A stretch of DNA of 64,000 nt from Saprospiraceae bacterium (GCA_018057925.1 JAGPCT010000001.1:62001-126000); one strand, 5' to 3'. Positions 40,282 through 47,929 are shown, counted from the stretch's first letter. A program made the numbers and translations. The notes: generated by a model not told the origin, from the letters alone.

Positions 40282-41763
40282 ATGCGAGATATAGATTCAT
40301 TAGAATTAAAAAAGCAGAAAACACTCATTACATTATGGTCATTCACTTTTCTTATAATTTTTCCTATTCTGATTATTCTGGGACTGTTGATGAGGCTCAA
40401 CCAAGGAGAAGTCATTGACTTGGGTATTGATAACTTCTATGTTTTAATGACCTTACACGGACTAGGAATGGCAGGACTGTTGTATAGCATGGCATTTGGG
40501 GCATTATGGTATCTACTAAGCACCAGATACGTTCGTTTAAATACACAAGTTGGCTATTTTATTTATGTAGCTGTTTTAATTGGAGTCATTGGAATTATAA
40601 TAGCTACACTTATTGGAAAATTTGGCGCCGGATGGTATTTACTTTACCCATTGCCATTTAAGGGAACTTTTTGGTCAAGTTGGGCAACCGGATTGACCAT
40701 CATATCACTTATCATCCTGGGTGTGGCATGGCTAATAGGCAACATACACGTTGTATATGCATTGGTCAAGGAATATGGAGGCATGTCAAACATTCTCGGC
40801 TGGCAATACCTTAAAAAACAAGCAGTAGAACGCGAATTGCCACCTATCGTATTAATAGCTGCAATTAGCTTAATTCCGGGCATCATAGCCTTTTTAGCAG
40901 GAGCTGTTTTTCTAATCATGTTTTTATTACAACATTTTGAGCCCGGATTGACATTTGATAATTTACTAGTAAAGAATTTAATCTTTTTCTTTGGTCACAC
41001 CCTCGTCAACATAACCTTGTATTGTTGTCTTGGCTGGGTGTACGCATTGTTACCCGAATATACACATCGGGATTGGAAGGCAAATAAGCTATTGGTATAT
41101 TCTTGGAATGCCACATTCTTCTTTATATTATTTGCATATTTCCACCACCTTTACATGGACTTTGTCCAACCAAAGCCATTGCAAATAGCCGGACAGTTAG
41201 CTTCCTATTTTAGTGCCATTCCGGCTACAGCAGTAACAATGTTTGGGGTGATCAGCCAAGTGTATCGATCTAAGATAAGATGGGATATTGTACCGTTAGC
41301 CTTTCTATTAGGAGTGGCAGGTTGGGCTATTGGAGGATTTGCCGCAATAGTTGATTCTACCATATATATCAATAAAATTATGCATAACACACTATGGGTA
41401 CCCGGGCACTTTCATACATATATGCTGACCGGCGTTATATTGTTTTTATTAGGATACCTATTTTATATAGGACAAAACAAAGAAGAACTAAGCAAGGATA
41501 AGCTTTCAAAAATCGGTTTTTGGACTTTTTTAATTGCCGCTCATGGATTTATCGCCTCTTTTTATGCAGGCGGAATGAACAGCGTACCACGCAGGTATTC
41601 TGACTACAAAGGGATTCCCATAGAATCGACACATACAATAGGCGCAACGCTTGCCCAATTGTCCACAATCTTTATATCAATATTATTAATCGGACTGTTT
41701 ATTATGTATATATCAATGTTATCCAAATTATTCAAATGGTCAAGAGATCCCAGTAGGACTTAA
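40282..41763 (+). CDS. norY: Heme-copper subunit I, NorY-like (putative sNOR NO reductase)
   Basis: This is a catalytic inner-membrane subunit of 493 residues and about 12-13 helices. Heme and copper ligands are visible: H59 (TLHGLGM), H239 (FFGHTLVN), H288-H289 (YFHHLY), H376 and H378 (PGHFHTY). In oxygen-reducing oxidases the CuB His is followed four residues later by the Tyr that is cross-linked to it (HPEVY); here it is N243 (HTLVN). This argues against a normal O2 reductase and for NO reduction as in sNOR. The helix with SAIPATAVTMFGV is closer to B-type enzymes than to A-type. It lies between the CuA subunit and SCO/SenC genes. Confidence 0.82.
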   Translation: MRDIDSLELKKQKTLITLWSFTFLIIFPILIILGLLMRLNQGEVIDLGIDNFYVLMTLHGLGMAGLLYSMAFGALWYLLSTRYVRLNTQVGYFIYVAVLIGVIGIIIATLIGKFGAGWYLLYPLPFKGTFWSSWATGLTIISLIILGVAWLIGNIHVVYALVKEYGGMSNILGWQYLKKQAVERELPPIVLIAAISLIPGIIAFLAGAVFLIMFLLQHFEPGLTFDNLLVKNLIFFFGHTLVNITLYCCLGWVYALLPEYTHRDWKANKLLVYSWNATFFFILFAYFHHLYMDFVQPKPLQIAGQLASYFSAIPATAVTMFGVISQVYRSKIRWDIVPLAFLLGVAGWAIGGFAAIVDSTIYINKIMHNTLWVPGHFHTYMLTGVILFLLGYLFYIGQNKEELSKDKLSKIGFWTFLIAAHGFIASFYAGGMNSVPRRYSDYKGIPIESTHTIGATLAQLSTIFISILLIGLFIMYISMLSKLFKWSRDPSRT

Positions 41764-41809
41764 TATAAAAACAAATATAAAAGTTCATTAATTTAGAAGG
41801 AGGCAAAAG

Positions 41810-42433
41810 ATGATACAAAAAATATTTATACCTATTTTTATATTATTCTTTTGCCTATTTATTTTGAGCAAGTGGACATACAACTTCACTGCGTTTACTG
41901 TATTCTCACATACTTTGGAATCCGCAGGTAAGTTACCCAGAACAATGCCTGATATATCATTAATCAACCAAGATGGCACGCCATTTCACATTAAAGAAAG
42001 CAATAAGTACAAGATGATAAATTTTGTTTATCTAAATTGTCCTTTTGTTTGTCACAAAGTAAATAATCAATTGGAACAGATATATTACAACTTGACTTCA
42101 AATAGTTTATCAACAAAAATTGATTTTATAACGATAAGTTTTGACATAAAAAATGATGATATAAAAAAAATAAAAAATTACAGAAAGCTTTTCAGCGATG
42201 ATATAAGTGGATGGACATTTGCACTACCCTATCAAACGAGTCAAAAAGAATTTGATTTCTTTTTAGAAAAATTAGGAATTTGGAAATATACAATCCCACA
42301 CACAGGACTAATTAATCATTCAATTTATATTTTTTTGGTTAGTCCTGAAAACAACATAGTAAAAGTATTTGATCCAGCCCGCGATACAGAACAATACATA
42401 ATTCAACAAATTAATTCGTGTCTAAAATCATAA
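41810..42433 (+). CDS. SCO1/SenC copper chaperone
   Basis: This membrane-anchored thioredoxin-fold protein delivers copper to CuA. It has 207 residues. One N-terminal helix (about 5-20) is followed by a periplasmic domain with the copper site C77-P-F-V-C81 and H170 (LINHSIYIF), the standard CxxxC plus His set. It lies 46 bases after subunit I, with a GGAGG ribosome site just ahead of the ATG, and it overlaps the next gene by 16 bases. It takes the senC place in the norSY-senC-orf1 order. Confidence 0.9.
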   Translation: MIQKIFIPIFILFFCLFILSKWTYNFTAFTVFSHTLESAGKLPRTMPDISLINQDGTPFHIKESNKYKMINFVYLNCPFVCHKVNNQLEQIYYNLTSNSLSTKIDFITISFDIKNDDIKKIKNYRKLFSDDISGWTFALPYQTSQKEFDFFLEKLGIWKYTIPHTGLINHSIYIFLVSPENNIVKVFDPARDTEQYIIQQINSCLKS

Positions 42434-43014
42434 AACATAATATCATTTTGTTAGGGTTAATCATTGCGTTCTGGATCCTATCATACACATACAATGATTG
42501 GTTGTGTGAAACCATGCCCAGGCATCAACTCATACAACTACCATCCATGATTCTTATTGGTCTTATCCTAGGAAAAATCTTTGGAAACAAAATAAAACTA
42601 GAGCTTCAATGGTCAATTTCAATATTAATTATTGCGGCCTTCTCGGTTGTGTTTTGGATGATCCCAAGATCAATCGACCTCGCTGTTATACATGCCGATT
42701 TCAACAGATTGATGCATGTTGACATGATTATAACAGGCTTCTTTATACAATCCATACTAAAAAATACAATACCAGAAGTAAAGATTACTTTTTTAGGAAT
42801 GATATCCTCCATGACGATAGCCACAGGTATAGCACTCACCGCATTTAATCTATTGCTATGTAGCTCCTTTACCATAGAACAACAAAAGGAAACAGGTAAA
42901 TTGCTGATAATCATTGGTATTTTGCTATATTTTTTTACTTTAATCACATTTTTCAGAGAATCGAATCCTTCAACCAAAAACCAGCAATTAATGCTTTCCC
43001 AAACAGATGAATGA
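42418..43014 (+). CDS. Polytopic membrane protein, orf1 of the sNOR-like cluster
   Basis: A 198-residue inner-membrane protein with five or six helices (about 8-26, 38-56, 64-84, 98-118, 122-146, 160-180). Conserved-looking polar residues in the membrane are in FWMIPRSIDLAV and RLMHVDM. It begins at GTG 42418 inside the SCO gene, so the two are coupled. Its position after senC matches the unnamed orf1 of norSY-senC-orf1 clusters, where an assembly role like CtaG is suspected. I do not recognise a named domain with certainty. Confidence 0.7.
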   Translation: MSKIIKHNIILLGLIIAFWILSYTYNDWLCETMPRHQLIQLPSMILIGLILGKIFGNKIKLELQWSISILIIAAFSVVFWMIPRSIDLAVIHADFNRLMHVDMIITGFFIQSILKNTIPEVKITFLGMISSMTIATGIALTAFNLLLCSSFTIEQQKETGKLLIIIGILLYFFTLITFFRESNPSTKNQQLMLSQTDE

Positions 43015-43050
43015 TGAATAGTTGCCGTAAATCAATTCCGTAAAAGAAAT
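43015..43050 (+). repeat. Fragment of the dispersed repeat
   Basis: Directly after the orf1 stop, GCCGTAAATCAATTCCGTA matches the tail of the reference copy (GCCGTAAATCGATTCCGTA at 29584-29602) with one difference. Confidence 0.65.
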
Positions 43051-43149
43051 TAGAAATGTTAGTTCAAACTGAAAATTTATAAAAGCACGTAGCAACTTTA
43101 TTTATATTTAGTCTAAAATAAAATAATTTAAAAATATATTAAGATATTT

Positions 43150-43180
43150 TTGTCTTAAATGCAAAAACTGTATATCTTTG
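43150..43180 (+). promoter_or_regulatory. Strong-looking Bacteroidota promoter
   Basis: TTG at 43150-43152 and TATCTTTG at 43173-43180 are separated by 20 bases, essentially the consensus layout. It is one of the two best promoters in the window (the other serves tRNA-Gln). It faces a small unknown frame and, beyond it, the heme-protein gene. Confidence 0.7.
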
Positions 43181-43192
43181 CGCTCATTAAAA

Positions 43193-43483
43193 ATGAAATT
43201 TATGCATGCGTTATTATGCAGATCCTTTTCAAATGAAGATTCAGACAATGTCTGTAAACATATACAATTTATTTCTTCCACAAGTCGTCCAAATAAAAAT
43301 ACTATTTTACCAATTAACTTTATTGCAAAAAACGATATAAAAAGGTGGCTTTCTGTATCGTTTGATTGTTTTCGCAATTTCTGGACAAATACTCGTAGGA
43401 TTAAAATATCTTATGACGATTTGGCGATGAAGAATCCTTGGAACAATCAATATTTAAATGTAAAAACTAAAAAAGAATTCTAA
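43193..43483 (+). CDS. Unrecognised small protein
   Basis: A 96-residue frame from the ATG at 43193; a second ATG at 43202 is possible. It has no signal peptide, no membrane helix and no recognised domain. It contains three Cys and is rich in Asn, Lys and Ser (for example NTRRIKISYDDLAMKNPWNNQYL). It follows an excellent promoter but with a leader of only about 5 bases before the first ATG. The stretch may instead be the untranslated leader of the downstream heme-protein gene or a small RNA. Evidence for translation is limited to the open frame. Confidence 0.4.
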   Translation: MKFMHALLCRSFSNEDSDNVCKHIQFISSTSRPNKNTILPINFIAKNDIKRWLSVSFDCFRNFWTNTRRIKISYDDLAMKNPWNNQYLNVKTKKEF

Positions 43484-43555
43484 TGGTTAATATTTTAAAG
43501 CAAATTAATCAAAGTAGTTATTTACAACTTTTTATCAAAAAATTTATTAACCATT
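43482..43555. promoter_or_regulatory. Inverted repeat before the heme-protein gene
   Basis: AATGGTTAAT at 43482-43491 and its exact reverse complement ATTAACCATT at 43546-43555 flank 54 bases, just before the ATG at 43582. Possible paired operator half-sites. A related pair (AATTACCATT / AATGGTAATT) occurs before the methyltransferase gene. Confidence 0.35.
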
Positions 43556-43581
43556 CATAAATAAACATAAATTATCAAAAG

Positions 43582-43818
43582 ATGGAACAAAAAGATATTT
43601 GGTTAGAATCATTGATAACAGCGACACCTCAAGAAGGAAGAGAGCTTGCCATTAAAATGTCAAGAAAATCAATAGCTGCCATTCAAACAGATCCCGAAAT
43701 AAGAAAAACCCTCCGTGCTGATTATGCAACAGATACCCATCAATTAATTGCTTCAGCGAATGTTATTGCGATTGAATTCCAAACAATTGCCATGGCTAAT
43801 AATTACTGGCGTGATTAA
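43582..43818 (+). CDS. Hexameric tyrosine-coordinated heme protein (HTHP)
   Basis: The 78 residues closely follow the HTHP family: WLESLITATPQEGRELAIKMSR, LRADYATD (with the tyrosine expected to bind heme, Y48), then IAIEFQTIAMANNYWRD at the C-terminus. Known members form hexamers with one heme per subunit and show peroxidase and catalase-like activity. The protein has no signal peptide. It lies between the sNOR-like operon and the methyltransferase-RIC-azurin operon, which suggests a part in handling NO, peroxide or heme under nitrosative stress. That link is inference. Confidence 0.88.
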   Translation: MEQKDIWLESLITATPQEGRELAIKMSRKSIAAIQTDPEIRKTLRADYATDTHQLIASANVIAIEFQTIAMANNYWRD

Positions 43819-43862
43819 AATTAATTTATCTTAATGCAAGATAAATGTTAAAACAACAACCG

Positions 43863-43991
43863 AATGGGTAAATTAAATTACCATTGAATATTTTCAATTT
43901 TTTACAATTGATTGAGCTTTTTAAGACAACAAAGTGAAATCGATTTTAACTAAAACAAGGATATTCCTAGTAAAAAATATCAATGGTAATT
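43863..43991. promoter_or_regulatory. Candidate operator region before the methyltransferase operon
   Basis: A near-palindrome at 43863-43885 (AATGG...CCATT around an AT core) is followed by AATGGTAATT at 43982-43991, the exact reverse complement of AATTACCATT at 43876-43885. No TAnnTTTG element was found here, so another sigma factor or an activator may be used. Confidence 0.3.
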
Positions 43992-44018
43992 ATTGTTTAT
44001 TCCTAAAATCTAATTTTA

Positions 44019-44789
44019 ATGAAAGTCAATGATTTTTCCAAAGCACAAGGTCACTGGATTTTAGCAAAGATGGGCAAAAAAGTTTTGCGACCGGGTGGAA
44101 AAGAAATGACACGTCAATTGGTTTCGGCATTGCAAATAGCACAAACTGACGATATTGTAGAATTTGCACCAGGCTTGGGTTACACAGCCTCATTAGCATT
44201 ACAAGACCATCCTCATTCGTATGTTGGGGTTGATTCTGATTCTGACGCAATTGATCAATTGGAGAAGAAAATTGCAGGTAACAATATAAGGTTTATCAAT
44301 GGCAATGCAGCGAATACAACTTTAGAGGAAGGCACTAAAGATAAAGTTTTTGGAGAGGCAATGTTAACAATGCATGCCGATCATCGAAAATTAGAAATTA
44401 TTCGCGAAGCTAAAAGAATACTGAAGAAAGGCGGATTATATGCCATACATGAATTAGGGCTCAACGATGTAAATGAGGATTTAAAGGCACAAATTCAAAA
44501 AGAATTGGCCTTAGCAATAAAGGTTAATGCAAAACCATTGACCAAAGGAGAATGGCAATCATTGCTTGAAAACGAAGGATTTAAAGTAAAAAATGTATTT
44601 GTCAATGAAATGTTTTTACTCGAAGTGAAGCGTTTGATTGATGATGAAGGTTTTTTTAGATTTCTTAAGATTAGTTTCAACATTATAATGAATCCAAAAG
44701 CAAGAACAAGAATCCTCGAAATGAGAAAAATCTTTAGAAAATATCAACATCATCTCAATGCAATTGTTATAATTGCTGAAAAAGAATAA
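44019..44789 (+). CDS. Class I SAM-dependent methyltransferase
   Basis: A 256-residue cytoplasmic protein. The SAM-binding motif I is VEFAPGLGYTA (about 46-56), followed by YVGVDSDSDAI (motif II) and RFINGNAANT; LKKGGLYAIHELGL is the later strand-loop. The substrate is not known. It is the first gene of a three-gene run: the RIC gene starts 19 bases after its stop and azurin 24 bases after that. Related methyltransferases are found beside RIC or hybrid-cluster protein genes in other anaerobe-type NO responses. Confidence 0.85.
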   Translation: MKVNDFSKAQGHWILAKMGKKVLRPGGKEMTRQLVSALQIAQTDDIVEFAPGLGYTASLALQDHPHSYVGVDSDSDAIDQLEKKIAGNNIRFINGNAANTTLEEGTKDKVFGEAMLTMHADHRKLEIIREAKRILKKGGLYAIHELGLNDVNEDLKAQIQKELALAIKVNAKPLTKGEWQSLLENEGFKVKNVFVNEMFLLEVKRLIDDEGFFRFLKISFNIIMNPKARTRILEMRKIFRKYQHHLNAIVIIAEKE

Positions 44790-44808
44790 ATTAAATAATA
44801 AAAATACT

Positions 44809-45540
44809 ATGAATATAACAAAAAGTAGCATCATCGGTGAATTGGTTGCTGAAGATTACAGAACAGCATCGATTTTTAAAAAGCATAAAATAGATTTCTG
44901 TTGCAATGGGAATCGAAGTATTGATGAAGTTTGCGAAAAGAAGGATTTACAAAGTGATGCATTAATAGCACAATTGGAACAAGCAGTAACTCAAGGTTCC
45001 GGGACTAATACCGATTTTACATCATGGCCATTAGATTTATTGGCTGATTATGTTGAAAAGAAACATCATAGATATGTAGAGGCAAAAATCCCTGAAATTA
45101 TTCCATTTTTAGATAAAATTGTAAGAGTTCATGGTGACAGACATCCTGAATTAATCGAAATCGCTCAATTATTTAAGGAATCAGCGAGTGAATTGAGTGC
45201 TCACATGAAAAAAGAAGAGCTTATTTTATTTCCGCTCATCAGGAAATTGGTTCAGGCTCAACATACAGGGACATCCTTTGAGGCACCTATGGGGTCAATA
45301 CAGCATCCAATAGAAACGATGATGCACGAACATGATGGGGAGGGAGAAAGATTCCGTAAAATCGCAGAATTAAGCAACAACTACACACCTCCTGCGGATG
45401 GGTGCACTACATATAGAGTAACATTTTCTATGCTAAAAGAATTTGAAGAAGACTTACATTTGCATATCCATTTAGAAAACAATATTTTATTTCCAAAATC
45501 AATTTCATTGGAAAAATCATTATTAACTATAAAATTATAA
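44809..45540 (+). CDS. Iron-sulfur cluster repair di-iron protein (RIC; ScdA/YtfE family)
   Basis: This protein repairs Fe-S clusters damaged by NO or peroxide. It has 243 residues from the ATG at 44809; the frame upstream to 44773 adds a Lys/Asn tail that is not family-like. The N-terminal ScdA_N domain has FKKHKIDFCCNGNRSI. The hemerythrin-like domain gives the di-iron ligands in KKHHRYVEAKIPEI, HGDRHPEL, HMKKEELILFP, MMHEHDGEG and HLHIHLENNILFP. It lies between the methyltransferase and azurin genes. It is a strong marker of a nitrosative-stress context. Confidence 0.94.
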   Translation: MNITKSSIIGELVAEDYRTASIFKKHKIDFCCNGNRSIDEVCEKKDLQSDALIAQLEQAVTQGSGTNTDFTSWPLDLLADYVEKKHHRYVEAKIPEIIPFLDKIVRVHGDRHPELIEIAQLFKESASELSAHMKKEELILFPLIRKLVQAQHTGTSFEAPMGSIQHPIETMMHEHDGEGERFRKIAELSNNYTPPADGCTTYRVTFSMLKEFEEDLHLHIHLENNILFPKSISLEKSLLTIKL

Positions 45541-45564
45541 TTATTTAACAAAATCGAATTTAAA

Positions 45565-46083
45565 ATGAAAAAATCAATTTTTTTATTTGCTTTAGGTACA
45601 TTGTTATTTGCATCATGCGGTAACAACACATCGACTTCTGATAGCGCAACAACAGACGCTGATTCTGATACTGAAATGGTAGAAGATGCACCTGCTGCCT
45701 CTGAAGACGGAGCAACAATTACCATCAAAGGTGATGATGCCATGAAATTTGACTTGACTGAAATCAAAGTTAAAGAAGGTCAAACTGTAAGCTTAACTCT
45801 TATCCACTCAGGAAAAGCGCCTGTAGCTGCAATGGGTCACAACTGGGTCTTGTTGAAGCAAGGTACTGATATGGAAAAATTTGCTACTGCTGCTATTAAT
45901 GCTAAAGACAATGACTACATCCCTAAAGATATGGAAGGTGATGTTATTGCACACACAAAAACCATCGGTGGTGGAGAAACTACTGATATCGAATTCACTG
46001 CTCCTGCTAAAGGAACATACGATTTCTTGTGCTCTTTCCCCGGTCACCACGCTACTATGAAAGGTAAATTTATCGTAGAATAA
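45565..46083 (+). CDS. Azurin-like lipoprotein (type I copper protein)
   Basis: A blue-copper electron carrier of 172 residues. The lipobox is LFASC, so C18 is lipidated. An acidic, Ser/Thr/Asp-rich linker runs to about residue 48, followed by the cupredoxin domain. Copper ligands are H92 (MGHNW), C156, H161 and M165 (CSFPGHHATM), spaced exactly as in azurin. The lipid tether keeps it on a membrane facing the periplasm. It probably donates electrons to CuA of the sNOR-like enzyme or of another terminal reductase. It is the last gene of its operon and has a strong terminator. Confidence 0.92.
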   Translation: MKKSIFLFALGTLLFASCGNNTSTSDSATTDADSDTEMVEDAPAASEDGATITIKGDDAMKFDLTEIKVKEGQTVSLTLIHSGKAPVAAMGHNWVLLKQGTDMEKFATAAINAKDNDYIPKDMEGDVIAHTKTIGGGETTDIEFTAPAKGTYDFLCSFPGHHATMKGKFIVE

Positions 46084-46107
46084 TATATTTTTTAAAGAGA
46101 TATATCG

Positions 46108-46145
46108 AAGTCCATACAATGTCAAGTTGTATGGACTTTTTTTAT
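46108..46145 (+). terminator. Strong rho-independent terminator
   Basis: A 12-bp perfect stem AAGTCCATACAA / TTGTATGGACTT (46108-46119 with 46127-46138), a 7-base loop and a run of T follow the azurin stop. Confidence 0.9.
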
Positions 46146-46226
46146 TAACCCAAATATTCATAGGCTTAATGAAACTATTGAAATGATTCATACATTGTAA
46201 TATCACACATAATCATCACAAAACCA
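46145..46226 (-). repeat. Degenerate copy of the dispersed repeat
   Basis: Read on the minus strand it contains GATTATGTGTGA and CAATGTATGAAT followed by CATTTCAAT, and ends ATTTGGGTTAA. It is closest to the degenerate copy at 48050-48215. Homology to the reference copy is weak but in the same order. Confidence 0.5.
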
Positions 46227-46367
46227 TTTAAATAATAGAAATACGCTAAAATTTTAAACATTTATTGATCTCATCAATTAAACTAATAAATATGTGTATT
46301 TCAGCCTTTTGATCTATCATCAAATCCCTCCAATACAATAAAATAAGTATAACATAAATGAATCATT

Positions 46368-46709
46368 ATGATAAAAGTTAAAAGGATATATGACCAACCT
46401 CAATCTGAAGACGGCTACCGTGTATTGGTAGATAGATTGTGGCCACGTGGTATAAGTAAAGAAGAAGCCGCCTTAGATGAATGGCTAAAAGACATCGGCC
46501 CATCCAATGAGTTAAGAAAATGGTTTGGACATATACCGGAACGTTTCCCGGAATTTGAACAAAAATATTTGGATGAATTAAAGGAAAAATCAACGATGAC
46601 TAATCATTTAAAAGCTATAGCTCAACAAAAGACCATAACATTATTGTATTCAGCTAAAGATCAACAACATAATCAAGCTGTTGTATTGATGAAGGCGCTT
46701 AGGATGTAA
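46368..46709 (+). CDS. DUF488 family protein
   Basis: A 113-residue soluble protein with the family pattern VKRIYDQP...DGYRVLVDRLWPRGISKEEAALDEWLKDIGPSNELRKWFGH and LLYSAKDQQHNQA. DUF488 proteins are common and small; no reaction is firmly assigned. It stands alone between the azurin terminator and the membrane protein/sigma pair. Its presence in this island could mean a role in nitrogen-oxide stress, but only the position suggests that. Confidence 0.88.
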   Translation: MIKVKRIYDQPQSEDGYRVLVDRLWPRGISKEEAALDEWLKDIGPSNELRKWFGHIPERFPEFEQKYLDELKEKSTMTNHLKAIAQQKTITLLYSAKDQQHNQAVVLMKALRM

Positions 46710-46877
46710 ATAGGAATGTTTTTTTGTCAGCTTGACTTTTGTTAGTAAGGCCATAAATTTGGGACTAATATGTCAGTGTATTTTATATAAATTTCATTAT
46801 AAAATACTTTTATTCAAAAATTTTGTAACCCATTTGTTATTCATATACTCTAACGAGATATAAACAAATAATAAAAA

Positions 46878-47258
46878 ATGGAAAATACAAAAAACAACAA
46901 CCAATTAAACCAAGTTTATTTGCTTTTAAAATATGTCTTTGTCATTGTACCAATAGTTGCGGGCATTGATAAATTCACCAACATCCTGACAAATTGGGAG
47001 CAATACATCAATCCTTCTTTTGACAATATACTCCCGTTTTCTGGTGCTGCCTTCATAATGTCATGTGGTATTGTGGAAATCATCGCAGGTATCTTAGTTT
47101 TGGTTCGTCCGCATATTGGTGGATATGTGGTGGCAGCATGGTTAACTGCAATTGCACTCAATTTACTTGCCGGATGGATTTATGTTGATGTGGCTGTAAG
47201 AGATTTAGTTATGGCAATTGCGGCTTATTCAATGGCAAAATTATCAAAAATAGTATGA
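46878..47258 (+). CDS. Four-helix membrane protein coupled to an ECF sigma factor
   Basis: A 126-residue protein with four predicted helices (about 13-28, 50-71, 78-100, 104-122), charged only in loops. The general look (YVFVIVPIVAGIDKF, then IVEIIAGILVLVRPHIGGYV) is that of small DoxX-like membrane proteins, but no diagnostic motif is certain. Its stop overlaps the start of the sigma factor in ATGA, so the two are co-translated. It is not a classical anti-sigma factor: it has no zinc motif and no large cytoplasmic domain. Confidence 0.6.
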   Translation: MENTKNNNQLNQVYLLLKYVFVIVPIVAGIDKFTNILTNWEQYINPSFDNILPFSGAAFIMSCGIVEIIAGILVLVRPHIGGYVVAAWLTAIALNLLAGWIYVDVAVRDLVMAIAAYSMAKLSKIV

Positions 47259-47929
47259 AAGTATTTAGAGAAGAGATGGCAACTAAAGTCCATATTGATG
47301 AGAAAGATATAATTCAAAGAATCATACAAGGAGAAAAGGATCTTTTTAAGGTAATCGTCAGGAAATATAACCCTATTTTATATAAAATTGGAAGGTCATA
47401 TAATTATAATCATGAGGATACACAGGATTTGATGCAAGACAGTTTCATTGATGCTTATAAAAACCTAAACCAATTTAAAGGGAATGCTCAATTGGTGACT
47501 TGGATAATTCGTATCATGATGAATAATTGTTACAGAAAAAAGGAAAAATCAAGCTTTAAATATGAAGTCGTGAAAGATATCAATGATCAATCTGTCCCTT
47601 TATTTTCAAATCCGGATGTAAATACCGAGAAAATGGCACAAAATCATGAATTGAGCCATATTATTGAAAAATCATTGGAAAAATTACCCGAGAAGTATAG
47701 AATAGTGTTTTCTTTAAGAGAAATAAATTTCTTAAATATCTCAGAAACGGCTGAAATTCTTCAAACTACGGAGTCAAATGTCAAAGTCATGCTCAATAGA
47801 GCAAAAGCGATGCTTCGTTTAGAAATAGAAAACAACTATTCCAAGTGTGAGTTGTATGAGTTTAATTTAATTTATTGCGACGCAATGGTAGAAGCTGTAA
47901 TGAAAAGAATAAATGAATTGGAAAAATAA
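47255..47929 (+). CDS. ECF-type RNA polymerase sigma factor
   Basis: A 224-residue sigma-70 family protein. Region 2 has YNHEDTQDLMQDSFIDAYKNLNQFKGNAQLVTWIIRIMMN; region 4 has LEKLPEKYRIVFSLREINFLNISETAEILQTTESNVKVMLNRAKAMLR. A short C-terminal tail (about 35 residues) with two Cys follows. The first eight residues may be dispensable (a second Met at residue 8). It probably controls nearby stress or respiration genes that lack a normal TAnnTTTG promoter. Target genes are unknown. Confidence 0.9.
   Translation: MKVFREEMATKVHIDEKDIIQRIIQGEKDLFKVIVRKYNPILYKIGRSYNYNHEDTQDLMQDSFIDAYKNLNQFKGNAQLVTWIIRIMMNNCYRKKEKSSFKYEVVKDINDQSVPLFSNPDVNTEKMAQNHELSHIIEKSLEKLPEKYRIVFSLREINFLNISETAEILQTTESNVKVMLNRAKAMLRLEIENNYSKCELYEFNLIYCDAMVEAVMKRINELEK

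Noticed and set aside
40282..41763. Plain annotation as aa3- or ba3-type cytochrome c oxidase subunit I
   Set aside because: The Tyr that should follow the CuB His by four residues is Asn, and the gene order is that of sNOR clusters.
43108..43377. An 89-codon frame on the minus strand opposite the unknown small gene
   Set aside because: It runs against the only clear promoter in the region and shows no domain or signal; likely a shadow frame.
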